A stretch of DNA of 64,000 bases from Flavobacterium luteolum (GTDB taxonomy: Bacteria; Bacteroidota; Bacteroidia; Flavobacteriales; Flavobacteriaceae), in contig NZ_CP114286.1 in the NCBI RefSeq assembly GCF_027111275.1, positions 558,001-622,000 of the forward strand, given 5' to 3'. Shown here one piece after another: positions 35,482 through 42,561 of this stretch. A model generated the notes under the pieces. That model did no database searches, had not been told where the DNA came from, and saw only the letters and a list, made by a program, of their open reading frames with translations. Position numbers and translations under genes: made by a program. The first letter of the stretch is position 1, and each line of letters opens with the position of its first letter.

Positions 35482-35868
35482 ATGAATCAGGTTCAGGAAT
35501 ACAACAATTCTCAGACAGCAGAAAACAAAGAAATCTGTAATCTCCTTTATTCTATTATAAATAAAAACTTGATCGAAGCCGAAAACAAAATATGGCACGC
35601 TCATCCTGTTTGGTTTCTAGACGGAAATCCGATTGTGGGCTACAGCAAATTAAAAAATTCGGTTAGATTACTATTTTGGAGCGGACAATCTTTTGATGAA
35701 GAAAAACTGCAAAACGAAGGTTCGTTTAAAGCAGCAGAAATGCGTTACATAAACTCCAGTCAAATAAACGAAGAAGATTTAAAACGCTGGCTCAAAAAAA
35801 GCAGAGAAATTCAATGGGACTATAAAAACATTGTGAAACGAAAAGGCGAATTGCTTCGGTTAAAATAA
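35482..35868 (+). CDS. DUF1801 domain protein
   Basis: A 128-residue cytoplasmic protein. The stretch ENKIWHAHPVWFLDGNPIVGYSKLKNSVRLLFW (about residues 39-71) is typical of DUF1801 (YdhG-like) proteins, which share a frataxin-like fold. Members have been linked to intracellular iron handling, but most are uncharacterised. It is the first of three DUF1801 genes in 12 kb (others at 42136 and 46937), each differing clearly in sequence. It lies 16 bp after a GNAT gene. Confidence 0.75.
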   Translation: MNQVQEYNNSQTAENKEICNLLYSIINKNLIEAENKIWHAHPVWFLDGNPIVGYSKLKNSVRLLFWSGQSFDEEKLQNEGSFKAAEMRYINSSQINEEDLKRWLKKSREIQWDYKNIVKRKGELLRLK

Positions 35869-35943
35869 ATTATAATAGCTTAAAGATTTAATTTTCAAAC
35901 TTTATTTTTAATTTTATTACTGACATACAGTTGTCATAAGGTC

Positions 35944-35966
35944 ATTTTACCTTTATAAAGTAAAAT
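35944..35966. promoter_or_regulatory. Dyad overlapping the presumed promoter of the YdeI-like gene
   Basis: ATTTTAC (35944-35950) and GTAAAAT (35960-35966) surround TTTATAAA, giving near-perfect dyad symmetry over 23 bp. It overlaps a -7-like TACCTTTA and ends 7 bp before the start codon at 35974, so it may be an operator. Confidence 0.3.
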
Positions 35967-35973
35967 TAAAAAG

Positions 35974-36354
35974 ATGGAAACTAAAGACGGAAAATTAGCC
36001 GTTTATGCCCAAACAAGACAAGATTGGCGCAATTGGCTACAGCAAAATAGTCAGACAGAAAAATCAGTTTGGCTTATTTTGTATCATAAAAAAAGTAAAA
36101 TGAAAAGTGTCAATTTAGTTGAAGCAACCGAAGAAGCGCTTTGTTTTGGCTGGATTGACAGTCTCTGCAAAAAAAGAGATGCAGAAAGCTATTACCTCAC
36201 TTTCTCTCACCGAAATCCAAAAACCAGTAAATGGAGCAAACCAAATATCGAAAGAGCCGAACGCATGATTCAGCAGAATTTAATGACAGAACAAGGTCAG
36301 AAATTAATTGATATAGCAAAAGAAAAAGGAAAATGGATAATAGATGAAACATGA
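35974..36354 (+). CDS. YdeI/OmpD-associated-like protein, C-terminally short
   Basis: A 126-residue protein. Its sequence follows the YdeI family N-terminus well: WRNWLQQNSQTEKSVWLILYHKKS, VEATEEALCFGWIDS (about 49-63), YYLTFSHRNPKTSKWSKPNIERAERM and LIDIAKEKGKW. Family members are usually near 190 residues and continue with a proline-containing linker and a helical C-terminal domain ending in an AKR-x-x-TR-x-x-R-I region. Here a TGA comes right after KGKWIIDET and no such domain is found downstream in any frame I could read. It is either a naturally short form or a truncated gene. Function is uncharacterised. Confidence 0.75.
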   Translation: METKDGKLAVYAQTRQDWRNWLQQNSQTEKSVWLILYHKKSKMKSVNLVEATEEALCFGWIDSLCKKRDAESYYLTFSHRNPKTSKWSKPNIERAERMIQQNLMTEQGQKLIDIAKEKGKWIIDET

Positions 36355-36461
36355 TGAAAACGTATTTTGCCATGCTGAATTAGGATTTTAAAAGAACGTT
36401 TCGCTTTAAAATAATTTGTATTTTAGTAAGACCAGAACTATAATCTAAAACCTTCTAGATC

Positions 36462-37142
36462 ATGCTAAAACAAACTTTTGTTCTTCTCTTTTTTTGTTTC
36501 GGAATCCATTTAAATGCTCAAGATATCGGTTTTACCAAACCAGATTACAAAGCAATAGAAAAAGAAATCAGTGATAAAAACTCCAAATTCTTTTATCCGA
36601 AATTAATTGAAAGGCTAGTGAAAAATGATACGCTTTTAACCCACGACGAATACCGCCATTTATATCTAGGTTACTTTTTTCAGCCCAAATACAACGCCTT
36701 TTGGACTTCTCCCGATGACGAAAAACTTCGTACTTTTTATGCTAAAGAAAAACTCGAAGCTTCAGATTATGATGAAATTATAAAACTGGCCAATAATTCT
36801 TTAAAAGACTTTCCATTTGACCTTAGACAGCTCAACTATCTAGCTTACATTTATCACTTAAAAGGCGACGAAACTGCTGCAAAAATTACCTCTTTTAAAT
36901 TTCACAGTATCATGAATGTCATTCTTTCTTCTGGCGACGGTAAAAAATGCGAAACTGGTTTTCATGTTTTAATGGTCGATCACGAATACATACTGCTCAA
37001 TCTTTTTGAAATTGAATCGAAAGGCCAATCACTTGTTGAAAATTGTGACTACCTAAGTTTCGAAAAGGGTGTTTATAATGTAGACGGAATTTATTTTAAC
37101 ATTGAAAAAATGCTCGAGAACGAAAAGAAAATGCTTCGATAA
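36462..37142 (+). CDS. Secreted DUF4919-like protein
   Basis: A 226-residue exported protein with a signal peptide (MLKQTFVLLFFCFGIHLNAQ). The mature part is helical, with LLTHDEYRHLYLGYFFQPKYNAFW (about 58-81) and a TPR-like pair (FDLRQLNYLAYIYHLKGDETAAKITSFKF), then GDGKKCETGFHVLMVDHEYILLN and a C-terminal YFNIEKMLE. This pattern resembles the Bacteroidota DUF4919 family, whose function is unknown. The assignment is by memory of the pattern. It stands alone between a short gene and a terminator. Confidence 0.65.
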   Translation: MLKQTFVLLFFCFGIHLNAQDIGFTKPDYKAIEKEISDKNSKFFYPKLIERLVKNDTLLTHDEYRHLYLGYFFQPKYNAFWTSPDDEKLRTFYAKEKLEASDYDEIIKLANNSLKDFPFDLRQLNYLAYIYHLKGDETAAKITSFKFHSIMNVILSSGDGKKCETGFHVLMVDHEYILLNLFEIESKGQSLVENCDYLSFEKGVYNVDGIYFNIEKMLENEKKMLR

Positions 37143-37165
37143 ACAAAATCTCTAAACATACAACA

Positions 37166-37204
37166 ATAGCTTCGTCATTAAATTGATGAAGCTATTTTTT
37201 TTGA
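37166..37204 (+). terminator. Intrinsic terminator after the DUF4919-like gene
   Basis: AATAGCTTC (37166-37174) pairs with GAAGCTATT (37189-37197), followed by a T run. Confidence 0.8.
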
Positions 37205-37277
37205 TAAAAACCATTTATTTATTGCTTATCAATAAATTTTTATTATTTTAGCAGCATAACTTCTAATCTTAAATAAC

Positions 37278-37820
37278 ATGGAAATTAAAATTGGAACACC
37301 GCAGATTCTAAAAATCCTGAATATTTTATCTTGGATTATTTTTATTGGCTTATGTGTAGAAGCTGGTATGTATCTTTTTAACGGAATTTATACCATGACC
37401 ATAAATTCATACAATGCTAGATTTCTAGATTTACTTGACCTTTATACTTTTAATACAGGTTTCTATGTACAGGAAATATGTTTCATCAGTATTGTAGCTA
37501 TTCTCAAAGCTATTATGTTATACATAATTGTAAAATTGCTTCATGAGAAAAAATTAAATATAGAACAGCCTTTTACCTTAGAAACAGGAAACTTTATATC
37601 ATATCTTTCGTATCTAGCTTTCGGAATCGGATTATTTTCCCTTTGGGCCGCAAAATTCAATATCTGGCTAACTACAAAAGGAATAAAAATTCCTACACTG
37701 GAAAGTTTAAATCTTGAAGGCGGAAGCGTTTGGATATTTATGTCCATTATACTTTTTGTCATTGCACAGATTTTTAAAAGAGGAATCGAAATCCAATCTG
37801 AAATTGACCTAACCATTTAA
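37278..37820 (+). CDS. DUF2975 membrane protein
   Basis: A 180-residue protein with four membrane helices (about 12-33, 68-88, 108-127 and 149-166). The pattern LHEKKLNIEQPFTLETGNFI between helices 2 and 3 and the final IFKRGIEIQSEIDLTI are typical of DUF2975 proteins. Such genes are almost always followed by a small YozG-type HTH regulator, as here 10 bp downstream, so the pair acts together. The function is unknown; a membrane-sensing module that controls the regulator is possible. Confidence 0.85.
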   Translation: MEIKIGTPQILKILNILSWIIFIGLCVEAGMYLFNGIYTMTINSYNARFLDLLDLYTFNTGFYVQEICFISIVAILKAIMLYIIVKLLHEKKLNIEQPFTLETGNFISYLSYLAFGIGLFSLWAAKFNIWLTTKGIKIPTLESLNLEGGSVWIFMSIILFVIAQIFKRGIEIQSEIDLTI

Positions 37821-37830
37821 ACGAAAAATT

Positions 37831-38037
37831 ATGCCTATTATAGTAAATTTAGATGTCATGATGGCAAAAAGAAAAATGTCATTAAATGAACTTTCAGAAA
37901 AAGTAGATTTAACATTATCCAATCTTTCCATTCTAAAAACTGGCAAAGCAAAAGCAATCCGTTTCAGCACACTTGAAGCCATCTGCAAAGTTCTGAATTG
38001 TCAGCCTGGAGATATTTTAGAATTTTCTGAAGAATAA
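37831..38037 (+). CDS. Small Cro/CI-type HTH regulator (YozG-like)
   Basis: A 68-residue protein consisting almost entirely of one helix-turn-helix domain: MAKRKMSLNELSEKVDLTLSNLSILKTGKAKAIRFSTLEAICKVLNCQPGDILEF. The LNCQPGDILE ending is the signature of this XRE subgroup. It would bind DNA as a dimer. It follows the DUF2975 membrane gene by 10 bp, the usual partner arrangement. An inverted repeat TTGATAA/TTATCAA (37201-37207, 37226-37232) upstream of the pair is a possible autoregulatory operator. Confidence 0.92.
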   Translation: MPIIVNLDVMMAKRKMSLNELSEKVDLTLSNLSILKTGKAKAIRFSTLEAICKVLNCQPGDILEFSEE

Positions 38038-38119
38038 TAAAAACTTTTATTTTAATTTGTATTTTCGTACAAAATTCAATTAGTTTTTAAGAGCATTTTC
38101 TAACACAAAAAATCTAACA

Positions 38120-38713
38120 ATGAATATTCTAGTTGTTTACGCGCATCCGAGCAAAAAATCATACACTTTTCAGGTTTTAGAAAGATTAAAATCAGTTTTA
38201 GGCAATGAAAATTGGAATATTGAAGTCTCCGATTTGTATGCATCTAATTTTGTTAGTGATATGTCTGAAGCAGAATATGAGCGTGAAGGTTTTGCTAAGG
38301 CACAGCTCCCAATTTCTCAAGATGTTTTAGTAGAACAGGAAAAAATAGAAAAAGCAGATTGTATTATTTTCCTGTATCCTGTTTGGTGGAGTGATTGTCC
38401 AGCAAAATTAAAAGGCTGGTTTGATCGTGTTTATTCAGTTGGATATGCTTACGGACAAAATGAAACTTCAAGAAAGATGAAAACCATTCCGTACGGACTT
38501 GTAATTTGCACTGCGGGACATCCGAATGAATTTTTACTTGAAATTGAAATGGCTCAAAGTATGGAAAAAATTATGCTCGAAGACCGTTTAGGAAAACGTT
38601 TTACGCACAAAGAAATGATTATTCTAGGTGGAACATTAGAACTTGAAAATGTAATGGCAAAACATTTTGAACTGATTAATAAAATTCCAGAAAAAATTAA
38701 AGCAATACAATAG
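38120..38713 (+). CDS. NAD(P)H-dependent oxidoreductase, flavodoxin-like fold
   Basis: A 197-residue member of the Flavodoxin_2 (NQO1/MdaB-like) family. The N-terminal FMN/FAD phosphate loop is VVYAHPSKKSYTFQ, and the central YPVWWSDCPAKLKGWFDRVYSVGYAYG is the hallmark of the family. Such enzymes reduce quinones or related compounds by two electrons using NAD(P)H. The physiological substrate cannot be told. It lies 24 bp before a small membrane-protein gene and could share a transcript. Confidence 0.9.
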   Translation: MNILVVYAHPSKKSYTFQVLERLKSVLGNENWNIEVSDLYASNFVSDMSEAEYEREGFAKAQLPISQDVLVEQEKIEKADCIIFLYPVWWSDCPAKLKGWFDRVYSVGYAYGQNETSRKMKTIPYGLVICTAGHPNEFLLEIEMAQSMEKIMLEDRLGKRFTHKEMIILGGTLELENVMAKHFELINKIPEKIKAIQ

Positions 38714-38737
38714 ATCACAAATCTTATTTTATAAAAA

Positions 38738-39181
38738 ATGATAGAAGACAATAATTTAGAAAAATCAGTTTTTGAAGAAATTCCAACCGAAAAAATATAT
38801 TCAGAAAAAGCGATACGAATAGGAACATTTTTTGCTGGTCCGCTGGTTGCAGCGTATTGCATTGCAGAAAATTTTAAAGCATTTAATGATTCTGAAAAAG
38901 CAAAGAACACATGGATTATTACCACACTGTCAATGATTGCAATTATTGGACTTATTTTTATCATTCCCGATAATTTCCCTAGTATTCTCTTCCCTATACT
39001 TTATTCAGCTGTGGCTTCTTATTTCTTGAAAAAATTCCAGGAACAGAACATTCAAAAACATATTCAAAATGGCGGTGAAACTTTCGGCGGATGGAGAGTT
39101 ACTCTGATTGGCTTATTGAGCATTCTTATATTTTTAGGAATTATTATGAGTGTTGTCCTATTAACTGAAAACGCCTCATAG
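38738..39181 (+). CDS. Small polytopic membrane protein, unknown
   Basis: A 147-residue protein I do not recognise. Residues 1-25 are acidic and soluble; membrane helices are at about 30-47, 59-75, 79-92 and 117-141. A loop QEQNIQKHIQNGGETFGGWRV with several charged residues separates the last two. The gene is 24 bp downstream of the flavodoxin-like gene. No motif suggests an activity. Confidence 0.7.
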   Translation: MIEDNNLEKSVFEEIPTEKIYSEKAIRIGTFFAGPLVAAYCIAENFKAFNDSEKAKNTWIITTLSMIAIIGLIFIIPDNFPSILFPILYSAVASYFLKKFQEQNIQKHIQNGGETFGGWRVTLIGLLSILIFLGIIMSVVLLTENAS

Positions 39182-39226
39182 TTTTTCTGTCCGAAACACC
39201 CCTTAAATTTGTCTCTAAAACACCTT

Positions 39227-39284
39227 AATCAATTGATTTTTAGATTGTAATTTTACTTTACTAATTTAAAAAAATCAATTGATT
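39227..39284 (+). promoter_or_regulatory. Paired AATCAATTGATT palindromes upstream of an SRPBCC gene
   Basis: The 12-bp perfect palindrome AATCAATTGATT occurs at 39227-39238 and 39273-39284; the second copy ends right against the ATG at 39285. Extended arms of 15 nt (39227-39241 and 39270-39284) can pair as a stem that would cover the translation start. It could be a double operator or an RNA switch. Confidence 0.4.
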
Positions 39285-39773
39285 ATGAATACTAACGATT
39301 TTACCACAACAATACTTTTCAATCAATCACCAGAAGAAGTTTTTAAAGCTATACAAAACGTTAAAGGCTGGTGGTCGGAAGAAATTGAAGGAAAAACAGC
39401 AAACAAAGGCGACGAATTTAAATACCACTATGAAGATGTTCATCGCTGTAAAATAAAACTAATTGAAGTAGTTCCAAACCAAAAAATCGTATGGCTGATT
39501 GAAGAAAATTACTTCAGTTTTACCAAAGACGACACGGAATGGACCAACACAACAGCCGTTTTTGATATTTCGAAAGAAGGCGATAAAACAAAACTCACTT
39601 TTACACACGTGGGTCTGGTTCCAGAATACGAATGTTTTGACGTCTGCAAAGCTGGTTGGAGCAACTATATCGAGAACAGTTTAAAAAAATTAATAGAAAC
39701 TGGAAAAGGACAGCCAAATGCAACTGGAAAACCTCAAATAGAAACCGAAAGAGCATTATCATCAAAAGAATAA
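39285..39773 (+). CDS. SRPBCC (AHSA1-like) domain protein
   Basis: A 162-residue protein with the START-like fold of the AHSA1/YndB group: TTTILFNQSPEEVFKAIQNVKGWW near the N-terminus, the central GDEFKYHY and KIKLIEVVPNQKIVWLIEE strands, TKLTFTHVGLVP and the C-terminal helix WSNYIENSLKKLIETGKG. These small proteins bind hydrophobic ligands or act as chaperone-like partners; the role is unknown. I chose the ATG at 39285 because the upstream TTG lies inside a palindrome. A second, different SRPBCC gene is at 46268. Confidence 0.88.
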   Translation: MNTNDFTTTILFNQSPEEVFKAIQNVKGWWSEEIEGKTANKGDEFKYHYEDVHRCKIKLIEVVPNQKIVWLIEENYFSFTKDDTEWTNTTAVFDISKEGDKTKLTFTHVGLVPEYECFDVCKAGWSNYIENSLKKLIETGKGQPNATGKPQIETERALSSKE

Positions 39774-39809
39774 ATTTCATAAATTCGTTACAATAAAGAA
39801 ACGAAAATT

Positions 39810-40226
39810 ATGAATCCTATTTTAAGAAATACTTTGGCCATAATTGCAGGTCTTGTTATCGGAAGTATTATCAACATGAGTATCATTTTAATAAGCGGTT
39901 CTATAATTCCGCCTCCAAATGGTGCCGATGTTACCACTACAGAAGGTTTACAAGCAACTATGCACTTATTCGAGCCAAAGCATTTTTTATTTCCTTTTTT
40001 AGCCCACGCAATCGGAACTTTCGCTGGAGCATTTACAACTGCATTAGCAGCTGCCTCACACAAAACGAAACTAGCTTTTATTATTGGTGCTTTCTTTCTA
40101 TTTGGTGGCATAACAATGGTATTAACACTCCCATCTCCACTCTGGTTCAGCATTGTCGATTTGGTTTTTGCTTATCTACCAATGGCTTATCTCGCTTCTA
40201 AAATCGCTTCAAAAAAGAAAATCTAA
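39810..40226 (+). CDS. Small membrane protein, unknown
   Basis: A 138-residue protein with four membrane helices (about 8-31, 60-82, 87-105 and 109-130). The segment GADVTTTEGLQATMHLFEPKHFLFPFLAHAIGTFAGA between helices 1 and 2 is a pattern I have seen in uncharacterised Bacteroidota membrane proteins, without a firm family name. A Lys-rich C-terminus suggests it ends in the cytoplasm. It precedes the ArsR-like fragment gene by 6 bp, so the two are probably co-transcribed. Confidence 0.7.
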   Translation: MNPILRNTLAIIAGLVIGSIINMSIILISGSIIPPPNGADVTTTEGLQATMHLFEPKHFLFPFLAHAIGTFAGAFTTALAAASHKTKLAFIIGAFFLFGGITMVLTLPSPLWFSIVDLVFAYLPMAYLASKIASKKKI

Positions 40227-40232
40227 AGAAAA

Positions 40233-40445
40233 ATGGAAACCAAAAACGCTCTAAAACCAGCTAAAAAATGCTACAGCCACATTGGCGGTAAACTCGGCGA
40301 ACTTCTTTTGGAAACATTTGCCGACAAAAAATGGATTGCAAAAAACGAGGCTTCAGATAAGCATTTTTACATCACCGAATTGGGCGAAAAAGAATTTGCC
40401 AAATTGGGTATCGATCTTACCAAAATCAAATCGGAAGCCATTTAA
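40233..40445 (+). CDS. Stand-alone ArsR-type C-terminal domain
   Basis: A 70-residue protein. KKCYSHIGGKLGELL followed by FYITELGEKEFAKLGIDL matches the C-terminal region found after the winged helix in a subgroup of ArsR regulators (the C-Y-x-H-x-x-G-x-L-G motif). The DNA-binding half is absent and is not found upstream, where a membrane protein ends 6 bp before. The ATG gives a complete-looking small protein, so it may be a natural single-domain ligand binder and not debris. Function unknown. Confidence 0.6.
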   Translation: METKNALKPAKKCYSHIGGKLGELLLETFADKKWIAKNEASDKHFYITELGEKEFAKLGIDLTKIKSEAI

Positions 40446-40524
40446 TTTTATAAATTCACTGTTATTTTCTGCAAAATTTATAGCACTTAATTTCATAACT
40501 TAGTTTACTTTAAAAACCTGAATT

Positions 40525-40893
40525 ATGACTAAGAAAGAAATCGCTAAAAACTTCCTGAAACTAGCAGCAAAAGGGCATCCTCATGAAGGTTTTCGATTGT
40601 ATGTCGGAAAGAATTTCAAACACCACAATGCTTATTTCAAAGGCGATGCAGACACTTTAATGCTTGCCATGGAAGAATCTGCCAGAACAAATCCGAATAA
40701 GCTTTTTAAAATTCATCATATTTTAGAAGATGGAAATCTCGTTGCTGTACACTCTCATCTCAAACAAACTCCATCAGATATAGGTTTTGCAGTAGTGCAT
40801 GTTCTAAAATTCAAAGACGATAAAATCGTAGAACTTTGGGATTTAGGACAGCCTGTTCCTAAAGATTCTATTAATGAAAATGGAATGTTTTAA
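40525..40893 (+). CDS. NTF2-like/SnoaL-type protein
   Basis: A 122-residue protein with the SnoaL-like layout: an N-terminal helix KKEIAKNFLKLAAKGHPHEGF, then YVGKNFKHHNAYFKGD, strand LFKIHHILEDGNLVAVHSHLKQ and final strand VVHVLKFKDDKIVELWDLGQP. The family forms a cone-shaped pocket and includes small-molecule isomerases and hydrolases as well as non-enzymes. No specific catalytic set can be assigned. It is probably monocistronic and ends just before the 7-bp tandem repeat. Confidence 0.82.
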   Translation: MTKKEIAKNFLKLAAKGHPHEGFRLYVGKNFKHHNAYFKGDADTLMLAMEESARTNPNKLFKIHHILEDGNLVAVHSHLKQTPSDIGFAVVHVLKFKDDKIVELWDLGQPVPKDSINENGMF

Positions 40894-40902
40894 TTTTTGT
40901 TT

Positions 40903-41061
40903 CAAGTTTCAGGTTTCATGTTACCTACAAAACGTGAAACTTGAAACTTGAAACCTGAAACTTGAAACCTGAAACTTGAAACCTGAAACTTGAAACTTGA
41001 AACCTGAAACCTGAAACCTGAAACTCGAAACCTGAAACCTGAAACCTGAAACTCGAAACCT
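40903..41061. repeat. 7-bp tandem repeat GAAACYT, 18 copies, with inverted units
   Basis: Eighteen uninterrupted copies of a 7-bp unit run from 40936 to 41061. Units are GAAACCT, GAAACTT or GAAACTC. Just upstream (40903-40918) two to three units lie in the opposite orientation, so a hairpin can form. It lies between two same-strand genes and ends 28 bp before the serine hydrolase start. A degenerate copy is at 43803-43827. Confidence 0.9.
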
Positions 41062-41088
41062 AAAAAAATTCACCATTAACAATTATAA

Positions 41089-42129
41089 ATGAACTTCATC
41101 ACCAAAATCTCCTTATTATTAGTTTTAATCTTTGTTTCTTGCAATTCATCTGCTCAAAAAAAAGACAATTATAAAAAAAGTATTGATAGTTTACTTCAAA
41201 ACACCAACCCTAAATTTAATGGTGTGATTTTGATTTCTCAAAACGGAAAAACATTGTATTCTAAAGCAGAAGGTTTTTCGAATTTCGAAACCAGAACACC
41301 TATAAAAATGGATACTCAATTTGAAATCATGTCCAACAGTAAATTAATTGCTGCCGTTTTACTGTTGTTGGAAGTAGAAAAAGGAAAAGTAGATTTGAAT
41401 GATCCAATCAAAAAATACCTACCAGAACTTACACAAACTTGGGCAGATTCAGTAACAATTCATCAGCTTTTAAACCATTCTCATGGAATTATCGATTTAG
41501 AAAAACCATTGGCTTTTAAACCGGGAACCGATTTTAAATACGGAAATCTAAGTTTTAATCTGGTTGCAAAAATTGTCGAATTCAGCTCTAAAAAAAGCTA
41601 CACAGAAGTTGCCGAATCACTTTTTAAGAAATTAAAGATGAATCATACTTTTTGTTATTCAAAAGATAAAGAACAAAATCTGGCAAAAGGCTATTATAAC
41701 ATAAAAAATCAACTGGAACCCGATACTTCAAGACAAATCACAGATGAAACTTTAGGTGCAGACGGCATTATTTCAACCGTTTCTGATCTTGCTATTTGGA
41801 ACAATAATCTTCATAAAGGAAAAATATTAAAACCAGAATCGTATCAGTTATTAACTAAAAACACCATTTTATCTCAGCATAATTTCTTCGGAAAAGAAAA
41901 GCAACCTTATGGATACGGAATTCGAATTGTAGAAGAAGAATCCGTTAAATATCTTGGACATACAGGTTTGGGAGACGGGTTTTCTGGCGTAAATTTGTAT
42001 TTCCCACAAAGTGATGTAAGTTTGATTGTATTGGAAAATCAGATGCCCGAAGATGCCAGTTTGTTTTATGCGACTGAGTTTAAAATCAAAAACATTCTTT
42101 TAAAAAGTAATTTATTAAAGAAAAAGTAA
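41089..42129 (+). CDS. Serine hydrolase, beta-lactamase family, lipoprotein
   Basis: A 346-residue exported protein with a lipoprotein signal cysteine C18 (LIFVSCNSS). The domain is of the beta-lactamase/class C type: S82-x-x-K85 in MSNSKLIAA, a Y-x-N element (KYGNLSFN, about 148-155) and a late H-T-G motif (LGHTGLGDG) in the place of K-T-G. Such proteins include peptidoglycan D,D-peptidases, esterases and D-aminopeptidases; few act on antibiotics. The start lies just after the 7-bp tandem repeat. It precedes a DUF1801 gene by 6 bp. Confidence 0.9.
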   Translation: MNFITKISLLLVLIFVSCNSSAQKKDNYKKSIDSLLQNTNPKFNGVILISQNGKTLYSKAEGFSNFETRTPIKMDTQFEIMSNSKLIAAVLLLLEVEKGKVDLNDPIKKYLPELTQTWADSVTIHQLLNHSHGIIDLEKPLAFKPGTDFKYGNLSFNLVAKIVEFSSKKSYTEVAESLFKKLKMNHTFCYSKDKEQNLAKGYYNIKNQLEPDTSRQITDETLGADGIISTVSDLAIWNNNLHKGKILKPESYQLLTKNTILSQHNFFGKEKQPYGYGIRIVEEESVKYLGHTGLGDGFSGVNLYFPQSDVSLIVLENQMPEDASLFYATEFKIKNILLKSNLLKKK

Positions 42130-42135
42130 GCTAAA

Positions 42136-42561
42136 ATGGCAAAAAATAAAACCACAGAAACTCAAAATAGCGTTACTGATTTTATTAACGCTGTCGAAAA
42201 TGAAGTTAAAAGAAACGACGCTTTTGAACTTCTAAAAATAATTCAAGAAGCAACTGGTTTTGAGCCCAAAATGTGGGGACCAAGCATTATTGGTTTTGGA
42301 AGCTATCATTACAAATACGACAGCGGTCACGAAGGAGATGCTCCGTTGGCTGGTTTTTCGCCAAGAAAAACAGCCATGACCGTTTATTTTTATCTGCCAC
42401 AAGAAAAAAGAGAAGAACTTTTATCTAAACTTGGAAAACATACTTCGTCTAAGGCATGCATTTACATTAAAAAACTCGAAGATATTGATATTGAAATCTT
42501 AAAAAAGATAATTTTACTTTCAATTGAATATACCCAAAATTTATATCCTCAAAATAAATGA
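42136..42561 (+). CDS. DUF1801 domain protein
   Basis: A 141-residue cytoplasmic protein. The core ATGFEPKMWGPSIIGFGSYHYKYDSGHEGDAPLAGFSPRK (about 46-86) is the typical DUF1801 signature, followed by a helix rich in Lys/Glu and SKACIYIKKLEDID. The family has a frataxin-like fold and mostly unknown function. It sits 6 bp after the serine hydrolase and overlaps the MBL-fold gene by 4 bp (ATGA), so the three form an operon. Confidence 0.88.
   Translation: MAKNKTTETQNSVTDFINAVENEVKRNDAFELLKIIQEATGFEPKMWGPSIIGFGSYHYKYDSGHEGDAPLAGFSPRKTAMTVYFYLPQEKREELLSKLGKHTSSKACIYIKKLEDIDIEILKKIILLSIEYTQNLYPQNK

Noticed and set aside
40903..41061. CRISPR array
   Set aside because: The 7-bp units are directly adjacent without spacers and no cas genes are present.
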